Assembly (NCBI GenBank): GCA_034927505.1
Contig: JAYFPY010000036.1
Location: 1-13,940 of the forward strand
DNA length: 13,940 nucleotides
Source: RUG100 sp034927505
GTDB lineage: Bacteria > Bacillota > Clostridia > Peptostreptococcales > Anaerovoracaceae
Direction: 5' to 3'
Part shown: piece by piece, positions 1 through 7,443 of the stretch
Position numbering within the stretch: position 1 is the stretch's first letter
Layout of the letters: the number at the start of each line of letters is the position of its first letter
The notes under the pieces: generated by a model
Seen by the model: only the letters and a program-made list of their open reading frames with translations
Told to the model about the DNA's origin: nothing
Databases searched by the model: none
Program-made: the position numbers and the translations under genes

Positions 1-1
1 T

Positions 2-100
2 GCTCTTCCAAGGAAACACCTTGGATATGCCACTCCCGAGGAACTGTTTGATGAATTCCTTGATCAGGTGTATTCAGTTGTCAAAGTACACGTAGCTTGA
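2..100 (+). CDS. IS30-family transposase, C-terminal fragment
   Basis: The open frame enters from the window edge and ends at TGA 98-100, leaving 32 residues. It reads LPRKHLGYATPEELFDEFLD and then about a dozen more residues. The 'RPRKxLGYxTPxExF' signature marks the extreme C-terminus of IS30-family DDE transposases, where it follows the catalytic glutamate region. The catalytic domain itself is not visible. No frameshift is seen in the part present, so the full gene may be intact upstream. The family call rests on this short but characteristic motif and is fairly secure. The function of the full element cannot be judged here. Confidence 0.75.
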   Translation, partial: ALPRKHLGYATPEELFDEFLDQVYSVVKVHVA

Positions 101-111
101 TTTTTACAAAA

Positions 112-138
112 AGTGTTCAATTTGAAATTGCAATTTAT
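112..138. repeat. Putative IS30 right terminal inverted repeat
   Basis: The stretch following the transposase stop reads GTGTTCAATTTGAAATTG and continues into an AT-rich tail. It includes a perfect 12-base palindrome AAATTGCAATTT at 125-136. This resembles the ends of Firmicute IS30 elements from memory. The partner repeat is outside the window, so the exact limits are inferred. Confidence 0.5.
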
Positions 139-172
139 GATAATATTCGAGAGAATAAATATTGTCAAATAA

Positions 173-202
173 GTGACTATAATGCCGCAGATATGTTATA
201 AT
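173..202 (+). promoter_or_regulatory. Probable murC promoter
   Basis: A perfect TATAAT -10 box lies at 197-202. The best upstream -35 is GTGACT at 173-178 with an 18-base spacer, which is a weak match. Transcription would start near 209, about 21 bases before the murC ATG. A second TATAAT at 178-183 has no acceptable -35. The promoter lies only about 35-60 bases outside the likely IS30 end, so the insertion may have replaced the native upstream region. Confidence 0.5.
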
Positions 203-229
203 ATCCAAGTATGACAACGGAGGAAATAA

Positions 230-1645
230 ATGATTGATTTTTCAAATATAAAATGCGTGCATTGCATTGGCATTGGGGGCATAGGCCTGTCCGCGATCGC
301 CGATATTTTGCTTGCCAAAGGATATAAAGTTACAGGCTCTGACATGAACCAGAGTGAAAAGGTAGAGAAACTGATGAAGGATGGTGCGACAGTGTGGCTG
401 GGGCATCGGGCAAAGAATGTGGCGGAGGCGGATCTGCTGGTTTATTCTTCGGCGGTGGCACAGGACAATCCTGAGATGGTTGCTGCCCGCGAGAAAGGGA
501 TCCCCTGCATCACGAGAGCCGAAATGCTGGGAATCCTGATGGAGGGGCACAAAAACAGCATCGCCATTGCGGGAACTCACGGCAAGACGACGACCACTTC
601 TATGATATCGCTGATACTGAAACATGCCGGGAAGGATCCGACGATATTGGTGGGCGGCAACCTGGAAGAACTGAAAGGCAACGTCAGAGTCGGAGGCAGC
701 GAATACTTCGTGACAGAAGCATGTGAATACATGGACAGCTTTCTGCAGCTTCGTCCAAAGATAGAGATCATTCTTAACATCGATTCAGATCATCTTGATT
801 ATTTTAAAGACATAGAACATATAGTCAGCTCGTTTGATAAATTTGCGGATCTTGTACCGGAAGACGGGCTTATCATGGCTTATGGTGCGAATCCCTTTGT
901 AAAAAGAGTCATAAAGGGACGCAGCAATGTGATCACATACGGATTTGATGAGAGCAATGACTATTATGCGGATGATATCGAATTCGACGGAGAAGGGAAA
1001 CCTTCATTCGCCATATTCCACAATAAAGAAAAACTGGTACATATGCAGCTGGCGGTGCCCGGCGAACATAATCTGCTCAACGCACTGGTGGCGGCGGCAT
1101 GCGCACATATCCTGGGAGTGGAGATCGCTGAAATCAAAAAAACGCTGGAGGAATATACGGGCACTCAGAGACGGTTCGACATTCTCGGAGAGACCGTGGG
1201 AGGCACCAGGGTGATCGATGACTATGCCCATCATCCGACGGAGATACATGCTACGCTGAAGGCTGCAAAGAATATGAAGCACAATGATATCTGGTGTGTT
1301 TTCCAGCCCCATACTTACACAAGGACACTGGCACTGTTCGACGAATTTCCGGCAGCTTTTGAAGATGCGGACAAGGTGGTGCTGGCGGAGATATATGCGG
1401 CAAGAGAAAAAAACATACACAAGATCAGTTCGAAATCTCTGGCCAAGGAGATCAAACATCAGTATCCCGACAAGGAAGTATATTTTTTCAAAGACCTTCA
1501 TGACATAGCGACTTTCGTTTATGACAATTCGGAAGAAGGAGATTTGATAATGACCATGGGCGCCGGCGATGTATATAAAGTCGGAGAAGAAATACTGGAG
1601 CTGGACGGCAAGGGGCAGTTCAAGGGAGAAAAGATCAATGATTAA
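230..1645 (+). CDS. murC: UDP-N-acetylmuramate--L-alanine ligase MurC
   Basis: MurC adds L-alanine to UDP-N-acetylmuramate with ATP, the first step of peptide-stem assembly for peptidoglycan, in the cytoplasm. The 471-residue protein has the three Mur-ligase domains. A Rossmann-type N-terminus carries GIGGIG at residues 14-19. The central ATP-binding P-loop GTHGKT is at 115-120. The C-terminal domain has DDYAHHPTEI around 330-338 and FQPHTYTRT shortly after, which is typical of MurC rather than MurD/E/F. Length is normal. The start is supported by GGAGG at 219-223, six bases before the ATG. Its 3' end overlaps the downstream glmU-like gene by 8 bases, so the two are probably translationally coupled. 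In Clostridia murC is often found just upstream of the purR-spoVG-glmU-prs cluster; here purR and spoVG are missing. Confidence 0.97.
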   Translation: MIDFSNIKCVHCIGIGGIGLSAIADILLAKGYKVTGSDMNQSEKVEKLMKDGATVWLGHRAKNVAEADLLVYSSAVAQDNPEMVAAREKGIPCITRAEMLGILMEGHKNSIAIAGTHGKTTTTSMISLILKHAGKDPTILVGGNLEELKGNVRVGGSEYFVTEACEYMDSFLQLRPKIEIILNIDSDHLDYFKDIEHIVSSFDKFADLVPEDGLIMAYGANPFVKRVIKGRSNVITYGFDESNDYYADDIEFDGEGKPSFAIFHNKEKLVHMQLAVPGEHNLLNALVAAACAHILGVEIAEIKKTLEEYTGTQRRFDILGETVGGTRVIDDYAHHPTEIHATLKAAKNMKHNDIWCVFQPHTYTRTLALFDEFPAAFEDADKVVLAEIYAAREKNIHKISSKSLAKEIKHQYPDKEVYFFKDLHDIATFVYDNSEEGDLIMTMGAGDVYKVGEEILELDGKGQFKGEKIND

Positions 1646-2333
1646 GGAAATCGAAAAAAAAGAAAAAGCACGTCTGAAGATCAATCTGAAATATGCTGAA
1701 GAAGGCGTGGAATTCATAGATATAAGACAGGCATACATCGAGGAAGGAACGGTCATCGGTGCAGGAACGGTGATATACCCCTGCGTTGTCATCGAGGGAA
1801 AGGTGACTATAGGAGAGAACTGCATCATCGGAATGAACAGCCGCATCTGTGATTCGAAAATAGGGAACAATACCGAGATACAGAGTTCTGTAATAATCGA
1901 AAGCTCCGTCGGAGACGGAACAACGGTAGGCCCTTTTGCTTACATGAGGCCCAATTCGCATGTGGGCAGCAAATGTAAGATCGGCGACTTTGTAGAAATA
2001 AAGAATTCGACTTTCGGAGACGGGAGCAAATCATCACATCTTACGTATATCGGCGATGCGGATGTAGGAGAAAATGTCAATCTTGGATGCGGCGTAGTTT
2101 TTGTGAATTACGACGGATCGAACAAATACAGATCAACGGTAAAGGACGGAGCTTTCATTGGATGCAATGTAAATCTGGTTTCTCCGGTGACCGTTGAGGA
2201 AAAGGCATATATTGGAGCGGGCACAACAGTGACCAGCAATGTACCGTCAGGTTCACTGCATGTCTCCAGGCCAAAGGCGCGTACTCTTGAAGGCTGGGTG
2301 GAACGACGCGGTCTTCTCAACAAGAAAAAATAA
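1638..2333 (+). CDS. GlmU-like acetyltransferase domain protein (no pyrophosphorylase domain)
   Basis: This 231-residue protein matches only the C-terminal half of GlmU, which acetylates glucosamine-1-phosphate using acetyl-CoA. A short helical linker (about residues 8-25) is followed by left-handed beta-helix hexapeptide repeats through about residue 200 and a C-terminal GWVERR tail. The acetyltransferase residues of GlmU are all recognisable: Arg104 in PFAYMRP, Lys122 in FVEIKN, His134 and Tyr137 in SSHLTYIGD, and Asn157-Tyr158 in NYDG. The roughly 225-residue N-terminal uridylyltransferase domain is absent. The upstream DNA is intact murC, so no remnant is present. I chose ATG 1638, inside the murC end, because AGGGAG at 1623-1628 sits nine bases upstream. 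A longer reading from 1569 would lie inside murC. prs follows at once. The likely role is GlcN-1-P N-acetyltransferase, with the UTP step performed by another protein. Confidence 0.88.
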   Translation: MIKEIEKKEKARLKINLKYAEEGVEFIDIRQAYIEEGTVIGAGTVIYPCVVIEGKVTIGENCIIGMNSRICDSKIGNNTEIQSSVIIESSVGDGTTVGPFAYMRPNSHVGSKCKIGDFVEIKNSTFGDGSKSSHLTYIGDADVGENVNLGCGVVFVNYDGSNKYRSTVKDGAFIGCNVNLVSPVTVEEKAYIGAGTTVTSNVPSGSLHVSRPKARTLEGWVERRGLLNKKK

Positions 2334-2344
2334 TGGAGGTAAAA

Positions 2345-3295
2345 ATGAAAAACGGAGTATTTTCGGACTACAAGATCTTTACCGGCAACGCCCATCCCGA
2401 ACTGGCTGATGAAATATCATCGCTGATGGGAAAACCGCTGGGGAAAGCCACAGTGAACAAATTCAGCGACGGAGAAATATCGGTGAACCTTTACGAAACA
2501 GTCAGAGGAATCGACTGCTACATAGTGCAGCCGACATGTTCGCCGGTAAATGACAATCTCATGGAAGTCCTCATAATGATAGACGCCATGAAGAGAGCTT
2601 CGGCCGGGCGTATCAATGCTGTCATACCGTATTACGGATATGCGAGACAGGACAGAAAAGCCAAGGCCAGGGATCCGATCTCATCAAAGCTGGTTGCCGA
2701 CATCCTTCAGGCAGCGGGAGCAGACAGAGTAGTCACGATGGATCTTCATGCAGCGCAGATACAGGGATATTTCAATATTCCGGTAGACCACCTGCTGGGC
2801 ATGCCCATACTGGTGGAGTACTGGAAAAAGAAAAATATCAGCGACCTGGTCATAGTATCTCCGGACCACGGCTCCGTTACCAGAGCAAGATCGATGGCAG
2901 AACCGCTCAATGCACCGATAGCCATCGTGGATAAAAGGAGGCCGGAACCGAACAAAAGCGAGATCATGAACATCATAGGCGACATCAAGAATAAAAACTG
3001 CATCATAGTCGATGACATGATCGATACCGCAGGGACTATATGCAATGCGGGCAAGGCTCTGATGGAACTGGGAGCGGCAAGCGTATCGGCCTGCGCCACA
3101 CACGCTGTGCTGTCGGGACCGGCCGCACAGAGACTGGAAGAAGCTCCTTTCGATGAAGTGGTCCTGCTGAATACAGTGCCTCTTCCGGATGAAAGAAAAA
3201 TACCGAAGATGAAACATCTTTCTGTTGCACCTCTCTTTGCAGAAGCAATGACAAGGATACATACCAATGATTCAATAAGCAAGTTGTTCGATTAG
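2345..3295 (+). CDS. prs: Ribose-phosphate pyrophosphokinase (PRPP synthase)
   Basis: Prs transfers pyrophosphate from ATP to ribose-5-phosphate, making PRPP for purine, pyrimidine, histidine, tryptophan and NAD synthesis. The 316-residue protein is a normal class I enzyme. It has the KFSDGEISV segment at 39-47, the catalytic DLHAAQIQGYF with His135, SPDHGSVTRAR around 172-182, KRRPE at 197-201 and the PRPP-binding loop DDMIDTAGT at 223-231. An in-frame ATG at 2333 overlaps the previous stop, but GGAGG at 2335-2339 lies inside that extension and is ideally placed (5 bases) for ATG 2345, so I start there. The order glmU-prs-pth is conserved in Firmicutes. The ctc/rplY gene often found between prs and pth in Bacillus is missing. 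Confidence 0.97.
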   Translation: MKNGVFSDYKIFTGNAHPELADEISSLMGKPLGKATVNKFSDGEISVNLYETVRGIDCYIVQPTCSPVNDNLMEVLIMIDAMKRASAGRINAVIPYYGYARQDRKAKARDPISSKLVADILQAAGADRVVTMDLHAAQIQGYFNIPVDHLLGMPILVEYWKKKNISDLVIVSPDHGSVTRARSMAEPLNAPIAIVDKRRPEPNKSEIMNIIGDIKNKNCIIVDDMIDTAGTICNAGKALMELGAASVSACATHAVLSGPAAQRLEEAPFDEVVLLNTVPLPDERKIPKMKHLSVAPLFAEAMTRIHTNDSISKLFD

Positions 3296-3303
3296 GTGAA
3301 GGA

Positions 3304-3867
3304 ATGTATGTAATAGTCGGCCTGGGAAATCCGGGCAGAAAATACGCTCAGACAAGACATAACATGGGATTCATAACTGTGGACCATCTGGCTGAGAAAA
3401 TGAACGTAAAGATAAATAAACTGAAATTCAAAGCTTTGGTCGGGGAGATGCGTCTTTCCGGCCATAAAGTTTTGCTTGTAAAGCCGCAGACTTTCATGAA
3501 TCTCAGCGGAGAGAGCCTGAGAGAAGTGGTCAATTTCTATAAGATGGATCATGATAAACTACTTTTGATATATGATGATCTGGATATAGAAACGGGCTCC
3601 ATAAGAATAAGAAAAAAAGGGAGCGCCGGGACTCATAACGGCATGAGGTCTGTGATACGTCAACTGGGATTCGATGATTTCCCAAGGATAAGGATAGGTA
3701 TAGGCAGCAACGGCAGAACAGACATCATCGATTATGTGACCGGAGGATTCACCGGTGAAGAAGCGGGGCCTCTGGAAAAAGCCGTGGAGCAGGCGTGCAG
3801 CGCGGTGGAATGTTATATCGAAGAGGGAATAGAAAAGGCAATGAACAGGTACAATGGCGAGTGTTAA
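3304..3867 (+). CDS. pth: Peptidyl-tRNA hydrolase
   Basis: Pth cleaves the ester bond of peptidyl-tRNAs that fall off the ribosome and so recycles tRNA. The 187-residue length is typical. Active-site features are visible: GLGNPG at 6-11, TRHNMGF with catalytic His19, MNLSGES with Asn66, the Asp pair at 91-92 in YDDLD, and HNG with Asn112. The ATG follows the prs stop by 8 bases, with AGGTGA/AAGGA sequence in between as ribosome binding site. The 3' end overlaps mfd by 14 bases. This is the spoVC position in Bacillus, and the pth-mfd pair is a standard Firmicute arrangement. The small fin gene that separates them in Bacillus is absent. Confidence 0.96.
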   Translation: MYVIVGLGNPGRKYAQTRHNMGFITVDHLAEKMNVKINKLKFKALVGEMRLSGHKVLLVKPQTFMNLSGESLREVVNFYKMDHDKLLLIYDDLDIETGSIRIRKKGSAGTHNGMRSVIRQLGFDDFPRIRIGIGSNGRTDIIDYVTGGFTGEEAGPLEKAVEQACSAVECYIEEGIEKAMNRYNGEC

Positions 3868-6800
3868 TATTTCAGGGATATCTGACAGCCGCGCAGCAGC
3901 AGCAGCGGGGAAAATAATAAACGAACACGACGGGCAGTGGATCGTAGTGACGCCTACATTTGCCGGAGCCGGAAGGATGGCTGCCGACCTGTCTTTTTTT
4001 GTTAAGAAAAAAATATATGTGCTGCCTGCAGACAATGAAACCTTTCTCAGTTATGAAGCCAAGAACAAGGATACCCTCATGGGGAGGCTGGAGGTGTTCA
4101 GGGCGCTTCTTAGCGGGGAAAACTGCGTAGTTGTTGCCCCCATGGCAGGGGTGGTCAAAAAACTGCCGCCGGCAGAGCTGTTCGCTTCGGCCGGTTTTTC
4201 TCTTAAAAAAGGCAGAGAAGCGGATATAAAGGATACGCTGAAGAGGCTGGTGGACATGGGATATGAAAGAGTGCCCATGACATATGCTCCCGGGCAGTTC
4301 GCACTGCGGGGAGAGATACTGGATATATTCACGCCTTATTCCGATGTTCCTGTCAGAATAGAATTTTTCGATGTGGAGGTGGAGTCCATAAGGACCTTCG
4401 ATCCTGCCACACAAAGATCTATATCGGATATCGATGACATATATATTTATCCTGCAGAGCTGCTCATAAGAGAAGAACGATCATTTGAAAGAGCAAAGAA
4501 AAAAATCGAAAAAGCATACAGCGGGCTGGAAGACAGAAAAGAACAGCTGCTGGAATCCATAGATCAGATGTCGAATCTCCAGCACCTTGAAAACTATTTC
4601 GATTACTTTTATGAAACACCGGAGCATATCTGGGATTATGTAAAAGGCCCTGTGAGAATAATAACAGACGATCCGAATCGATGCTGGGAGAATCTCGAAG
4701 CGGCTGTCAAAGAATTCAAAGTGGATTTTGAAGTGTATCTGGAGCAGGGACGGATCATATCTGCAGACTATAAAAACTTTCCTTCGACGAAGGACCTGAA
4801 GGAAATGTACAATGCCGGAGACACATGGCATCTGACGCCTTTCGCCAGGAAGATAAAGGGCGTGGATCATCTGGACGGCATGAGCGCTCTTCAGAGCAGG
4901 CAGACTCTGTCATATAACGGCAAGATGGATATACTGGAAAGAGACCTTGAAAAATATCTGGAGCACGGGTACAAGGTCACTATTGTATGCTCTTCCGATG
5001 AACGGACCAAAAACATGGAAGAGTTTCTATCAAGAACAGAACTGAGACGGAGAGTCTGGGTAGAAAGCGGATATCTTTCAGCCGGAATGGAGTTTCCCGA
5101 AGAAAAGATATGCTACATAACCGATGGGGATATTTTCGGCACGCGAAAGAAAAAGAGAAGAAAGCAGATCGCATCTTCAAAGAACGCCAGACCTATAAAA
5201 AGCTTCTCCGAGATCGGAGTGGGCGATTTTGTAGTCCACGAAAGTCATGGTATCGGCAAGTTCGAGGGCATGGAACAGCTGACCGTAAAAGGAGAAATAA
5301 AAGATTATCTGAAGGTAAAGTATGCGGGCGGAGACATGCTGTATGTGCCTGCGGAACAGATGGATCTGATACAAAAATATGTGGGCGCGGATTCGGCTTC
5401 TCCGAAGATCAACAAACTGGCGGGCAGCGAATGGCGCACTACAAAGGCCAAGGCGAAGGCCGGCATTGCAAACATGGCTAAGGAGCTTTTGGAGATCAGC
5501 GCCGCCAGAGAAGCGGCCCTGGGCTATGCTTTCGGTGCGGACACGGTATGGCAGAAGGAATTCGAAGAGAGTTTTCCGTATGAAGAGACGCCGGACCAGC
5601 TCAGGTGTATCGAAGAGATAAAACAGGACATGGAAAAGCCAAAGGTGATGGACAGGCTTCTGTGCGGCGATGTAGGCTACGGCAAGACGGAAGTCGCGGC
5701 AAGAGCTATGTTCAAATGTGCCGCCGAAGGAAAACAGGTAGCGCTGCTGGTGCCGACTACGGTGCTTGCCAGCCAGCATTTTTACACTCTCAGCGACAGG
5801 TTCGAGAAATTTCCTTTCAAGATAGAGATGATCAGCAGATTCAAAAGTGCGAAGGAGCAGAAGGAAATAATCAAAGGTCTGGGCAGCGGTGCAGTGGACA
5901 TTGTCATAGGGACACACCGGCTGCTTTCGTCCGATGTGAAATTCAAAGATCTGGGCCTGCTGGTCATTGATGAGGAGCAGAGGTTCGGAGTTGCTCACAA
6001 AGAAAAGATCAAGACGCTGAAGAAAAATATAGACGTGCTGACACTGTCGGCCACGCCGATCCCAAGGACGCTTCACATGTCCCTGCTGGGCATCAGAGAC
6101 ATGAGTCTGATAGAAGAACCTCCGGAGGAAAGATATCCGGTGCAGACTTACGTTATGGAAGAAGACAGCTATGTCATAAGAGAGGCTATCCAGAGAGAAC
6201 TGGACCGGGGCGGCCAGGTGTATGTGATACACAACAGAGTCAACGGCATACAGAGACTGGCGGAAAACATATATAAACTGGTGCCGGACAGTCGCATCCT
6301 TGTTGGTCACGGAAGGATGAATGAAACAGAACTGGAAGACGTAATGATGACATTCATTGAAGGGGATGCCGACATTCTGGTGGCGACAACTATAATAGAA
6401 AACGGCATAGATATTCCCAATGCCAACACGGTGATAGTTATAGACGCGGACAAGTTCGGTCTGTCCCAGCTGTATCAGCTGAGAGGACGTGTGGGAAGAT
6501 CGTCAAGGCTGGCTTACGCCTACCTGATGCACAGATCCGGCAAGGTCCTCAGTTCAGTGGCTGAAAAGCGGCTTCGTGCCATCAAGGATTTCACAGAGTT
6601 TGGCGCAGGTTTTAAAATAGCCATGCGGGACCTTGAGATACGCGGAGCCGGAAACCTTCTGGGTGGCGAACAGCACGGTCACATGGTCAATGTAGGATAC
6701 GAACTGTACTGTAAAATGGTAGAGGATGCTGTAAGAGGTCTGAAGGGTGAAAACCTCCGTGAGGAACGGGAGGAAGCGGTGATCGATGTCGATATATCCG

Positions 6801-7138
6801 CATACATTCCGGATCGATATATTTCCGATGAGATCACAAAGCTGTCCATGTACAAAGAAATAGCAGATGTGGCAGACGAAGGGGACGAAAAGAACATAAC
6901 AGATGAACTGACGGACAGATTTGGCAGCGTACCTGCCGAAACAAAGAATCTTATAATGATATCAAGAATAAAAACTCTTGCAGAAGATATGGATATAAGG
7001 AAGGCAGATGTAAAACGGGATAAAATAGTATTAACATTCAATAAAAAAGCAATGATAAAGCCGCAGACGATTTTTCTTGAAAAGCCCGGAAACCCGTTGA
7101 GAGAAGTCATCCGGGTACTTTCTGCTATGGCAAAGTGA
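3854..7138 (+). CDS. mfd: Transcription-repair coupling factor Mfd
   Basis: Mfd is a DNA translocase that removes RNA polymerase stalled at lesions and recruits UvrA to start nucleotide excision repair. The 1094-residue protein has the full order of modules. A UvrB-like N-terminal region (about 50-210, with QFALRGEILDIF and VRIEFFDVEVESIRTFD) comes first. The RNA-polymerase interacting domain is at about 454-520 (VGDFVVHESHGIGKFEG). Helicase motifs include Walker A GDVGYGKTE at about 604-612, DEEQ at 706-709 and LTLSATPIPRTL. A TRG/TRCF C-terminal region follows. It is somewhat shorter than the usual 1150-1180 residues, mostly at the N-terminus. The start overlaps pth and has only a weak AGG at 3847-3849, so translation is probably coupled to pth. 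A hairpin spans its stop codon. Confidence 0.96.
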   Translation: MASVNISGISDSRAAAAAGKIINEHDGQWIVVTPTFAGAGRMAADLSFFVKKKIYVLPADNETFLSYEAKNKDTLMGRLEVFRALLSGENCVVVAPMAGVVKKLPPAELFASAGFSLKKGREADIKDTLKRLVDMGYERVPMTYAPGQFALRGEILDIFTPYSDVPVRIEFFDVEVESIRTFDPATQRSISDIDDIYIYPAELLIREERSFERAKKKIEKAYSGLEDRKEQLLESIDQMSNLQHLENYFDYFYETPEHIWDYVKGPVRIITDDPNRCWENLEAAVKEFKVDFEVYLEQGRIISADYKNFPSTKDLKEMYNAGDTWHLTPFARKIKGVDHLDGMSALQSRQTLSYNGKMDILERDLEKYLEHGYKVTIVCSSDERTKNMEEFLSRTELRRRVWVESGYLSAGMEFPEEKICYITDGDIFGTRKKKRRKQIASSKNARPIKSFSEIGVGDFVVHESHGIGKFEGMEQLTVKGEIKDYLKVKYAGGDMLYVPAEQMDLIQKYVGADSASPKINKLAGSEWRTTKAKAKAGIANMAKELLEISAAREAALGYAFGADTVWQKEFEESFPYEETPDQLRCIEEIKQDMEKPKVMDRLLCGDVGYGKTEVAARAMFKCAAEGKQVALLVPTTVLASQHFYTLSDRFEKFPFKIEMISRFKSAKEQKEIIKGLGSGAVDIVIGTHRLLSSDVKFKDLGLLVIDEEQRFGVAHKEKIKTLKKNIDVLTLSATPIPRTLHMSLLGIRDMSLIEEPPEERYPVQTYVMEEDSYVIREAIQRELDRGGQVYVIHNRVNGIQRLAENIYKLVPDSRILVGHGRMNETELEDVMMTFIEGDADILVATTIIENGIDIPNANTVIVIDADKFGLSQLYQLRGRVGRSSRLAYAYLMHRSGKVLSSVAEKRLRAIKDFTEFGAGFKIAMRDLEIRGAGNLLGGEQHGHMVNVGYELYCKMVEDAVRGLKGENLREEREEAVIDVDISAYIPDRYISDEITKLSMYKEIADVADEGDEKNITDELTDRFGSVPAETKNLIMISRIKTLAEDMDIRKADVKRDKIVLTFNKKAMIKPQTIFLEKPGNPLREVIRVLSAMAK

Positions 7139-7153
7139 CTTTTTTGTCATTTT
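7132..7153 (+). terminator. Weak hairpin at the end of mfd
   Basis: AAAGTGAC (7132-7139) can pair with GTCATTTT (7146-7153), including one G-U pair, across a loop of six T. The mfd stop codon lies in the 5' arm. The 3' arm itself carries the T residues and no separate T-run follows, so this would be at best a leaky terminator of the murC-mfd operon. Confidence 0.3.
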
Positions 7154-7157
7154 CATG

Positions 7158-7186
7158 TTGACATGAGAAAGAGTTGCACTTAAAAT
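7158..7186 (+). promoter_or_regulatory. Near-consensus sigma-A-type promoter of a small membrane-protein unit
   Basis: A perfect TTGACA at 7158-7163 and TAAAAT at 7181-7186 are separated by 17 bases. This is the best match to the vegetative consensus between the genes before position 13800. The expected start is near 7193. The -35 box lies in the centre of a palindrome, TCATGT-TG-ACATGA at 7153-7166, which is a plausible operator. No annotated large gene begins within 300 bases downstream, so the promoter seems to serve the small ORF at 7273. Confidence 0.75.
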
Positions 7187-7214
7187 GTAGTTGTGTATTC
7201 AAAGAAGAGGAAAT

Positions 7215-7239
7215 TACCAACATCGAATGGTATTTTTTT
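7215..7239 (+). promoter_or_regulatory. Leader hairpin with T-run (possible attenuator)
   Basis: TACCA (7215-7219) pairs with TGGTA (7228-7232) across an 8-base loop. Further A-T pairs are possible outside a mismatch, and seven T follow at 7233-7239. It sits about 22 bases into the expected transcript and 34 bases upstream of the small ORF. The stem is short, so it may terminate only part of the transcripts or depend on a bound factor. Confidence 0.4.
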
Positions 7240-7272
7240 ATTTGATAAATGACAGGCAAGGATTGGTGTAAA

Positions 7273-7380
7273 ATGACTCTTTGGATATGGGCAGTGATAA
7301 TACTGGTTGCAGGAACTGTAGTTTCCGCTGTCGGCTTTAAAGAGCACGGCAAGAAAAAAACGACCGGAAAAGACAATTGA
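7273..7380 (+). CDS. Small single-pass membrane protein, unknown function
   Basis: This 35-residue ORF was found by reading the gap between mfd and the amidohydrolase gene. Residues 3-22 form one uninterrupted hydrophobic helix with two Trp near the N-terminus (LWIWAVIILV) and small residues later (AGTVVSAVG). A basic tail, KEHGKKKTTGKDN, follows. This predicts an N-out/C-in single-span peptide. An AAGGA at 7259-7263 lies about ten bases upstream of ATG 7273, an acceptable ribosome binding site. An in-frame ATG at 7249 would add 8 residues but has no visible SD. It is enclosed by its own promoter (7158-7186) and terminator (7404-7443), which supports it being real. I do not recognise the family. 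The layout resembles small membrane regulators or type I toxins, but no antisense RNA promoter was seen. Confidence 0.55.
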   Translation: MTLWIWAVIILVAGTVVSAVGFKEHGKKKTTGKDN

Positions 7381-7403
7381 ATATAAACAGGATTATTACA
7401 TAG

Positions 7404-7443
7404 GTCCTCGGTGCTGCGCATGACGCCGCCGGGGGCTTTTTAT
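7404..7443 (+). terminator. Strong intrinsic terminator
   Basis: GTCCTCGGTG (7404-7413) pairs over all ten positions, counting G-U pairs, with CGCCGGGGGC (7427-7436). The loop of 13 bases can add a GCG/CGC inner pair. TTTTT follows at once from 7437. It closes the small membrane-protein unit and insulates the next promoter. Confidence 0.85.

Larger units (their letters stand above)
1..140 (+). mobile_element. Right end of an IS30-family insertion sequence (cut by window start)
   Basis: The first 100 bases encode the C-terminus of an IS30-type transposase. The following AT-rich stretch contains what looks like the right terminal inverted repeat. The left end and most of the element are outside the window, so neither the matching repeat nor a target duplication can be checked. 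The outer boundary at about 137-140 is an estimate. The element lies about 90 bases upstream of murC in the same orientation. Confidence 0.7.

Noticed and set aside
178..183. First TATAAT upstream of murC
   Set aside because: The only -35-like box, TTGTCA at 162-167, is just ten bases away, too close for a sigma-A promoter.
1569..1637. N-terminal extension of the glmU-like protein
   Set aside because: The 23 extra residues lie inside murC and do not resemble GlmU, while ATG 1638 has a good AGGGAG at nine bases.
1004..1870. Minus-strand open frame of 288 residues across murC and the glmU-like gene
   Set aside because: Both plus-strand genes are secure over this stretch, and the antisense product shows no domain or ribosome binding site.
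5177..6310. Long minus-strand open frame of 377 residues inside mfd
   Set aside because: It is fully antisense to well-conserved Mfd helicase motifs, has no SD, and its composition (rich in His, Arg, Phe, Leu) is that of a shadow frame.
7171..7195. Sequence resembling a decayed IS30 end (GTTGCACTTAAAATG)
   Set aside because: Similarity to the repeat at 112-138 is only partial, there is no transposase nearby, and the promoter reading explains the same bases better.
7193..7252. Possible 19-residue leader peptide starting with GTG in the small unit's 5' region
   Set aside because: There is no SD and no regulatory codon run; it would need leaderless GTG initiation. It overlaps the leader hairpin, so it was kept only as a note.
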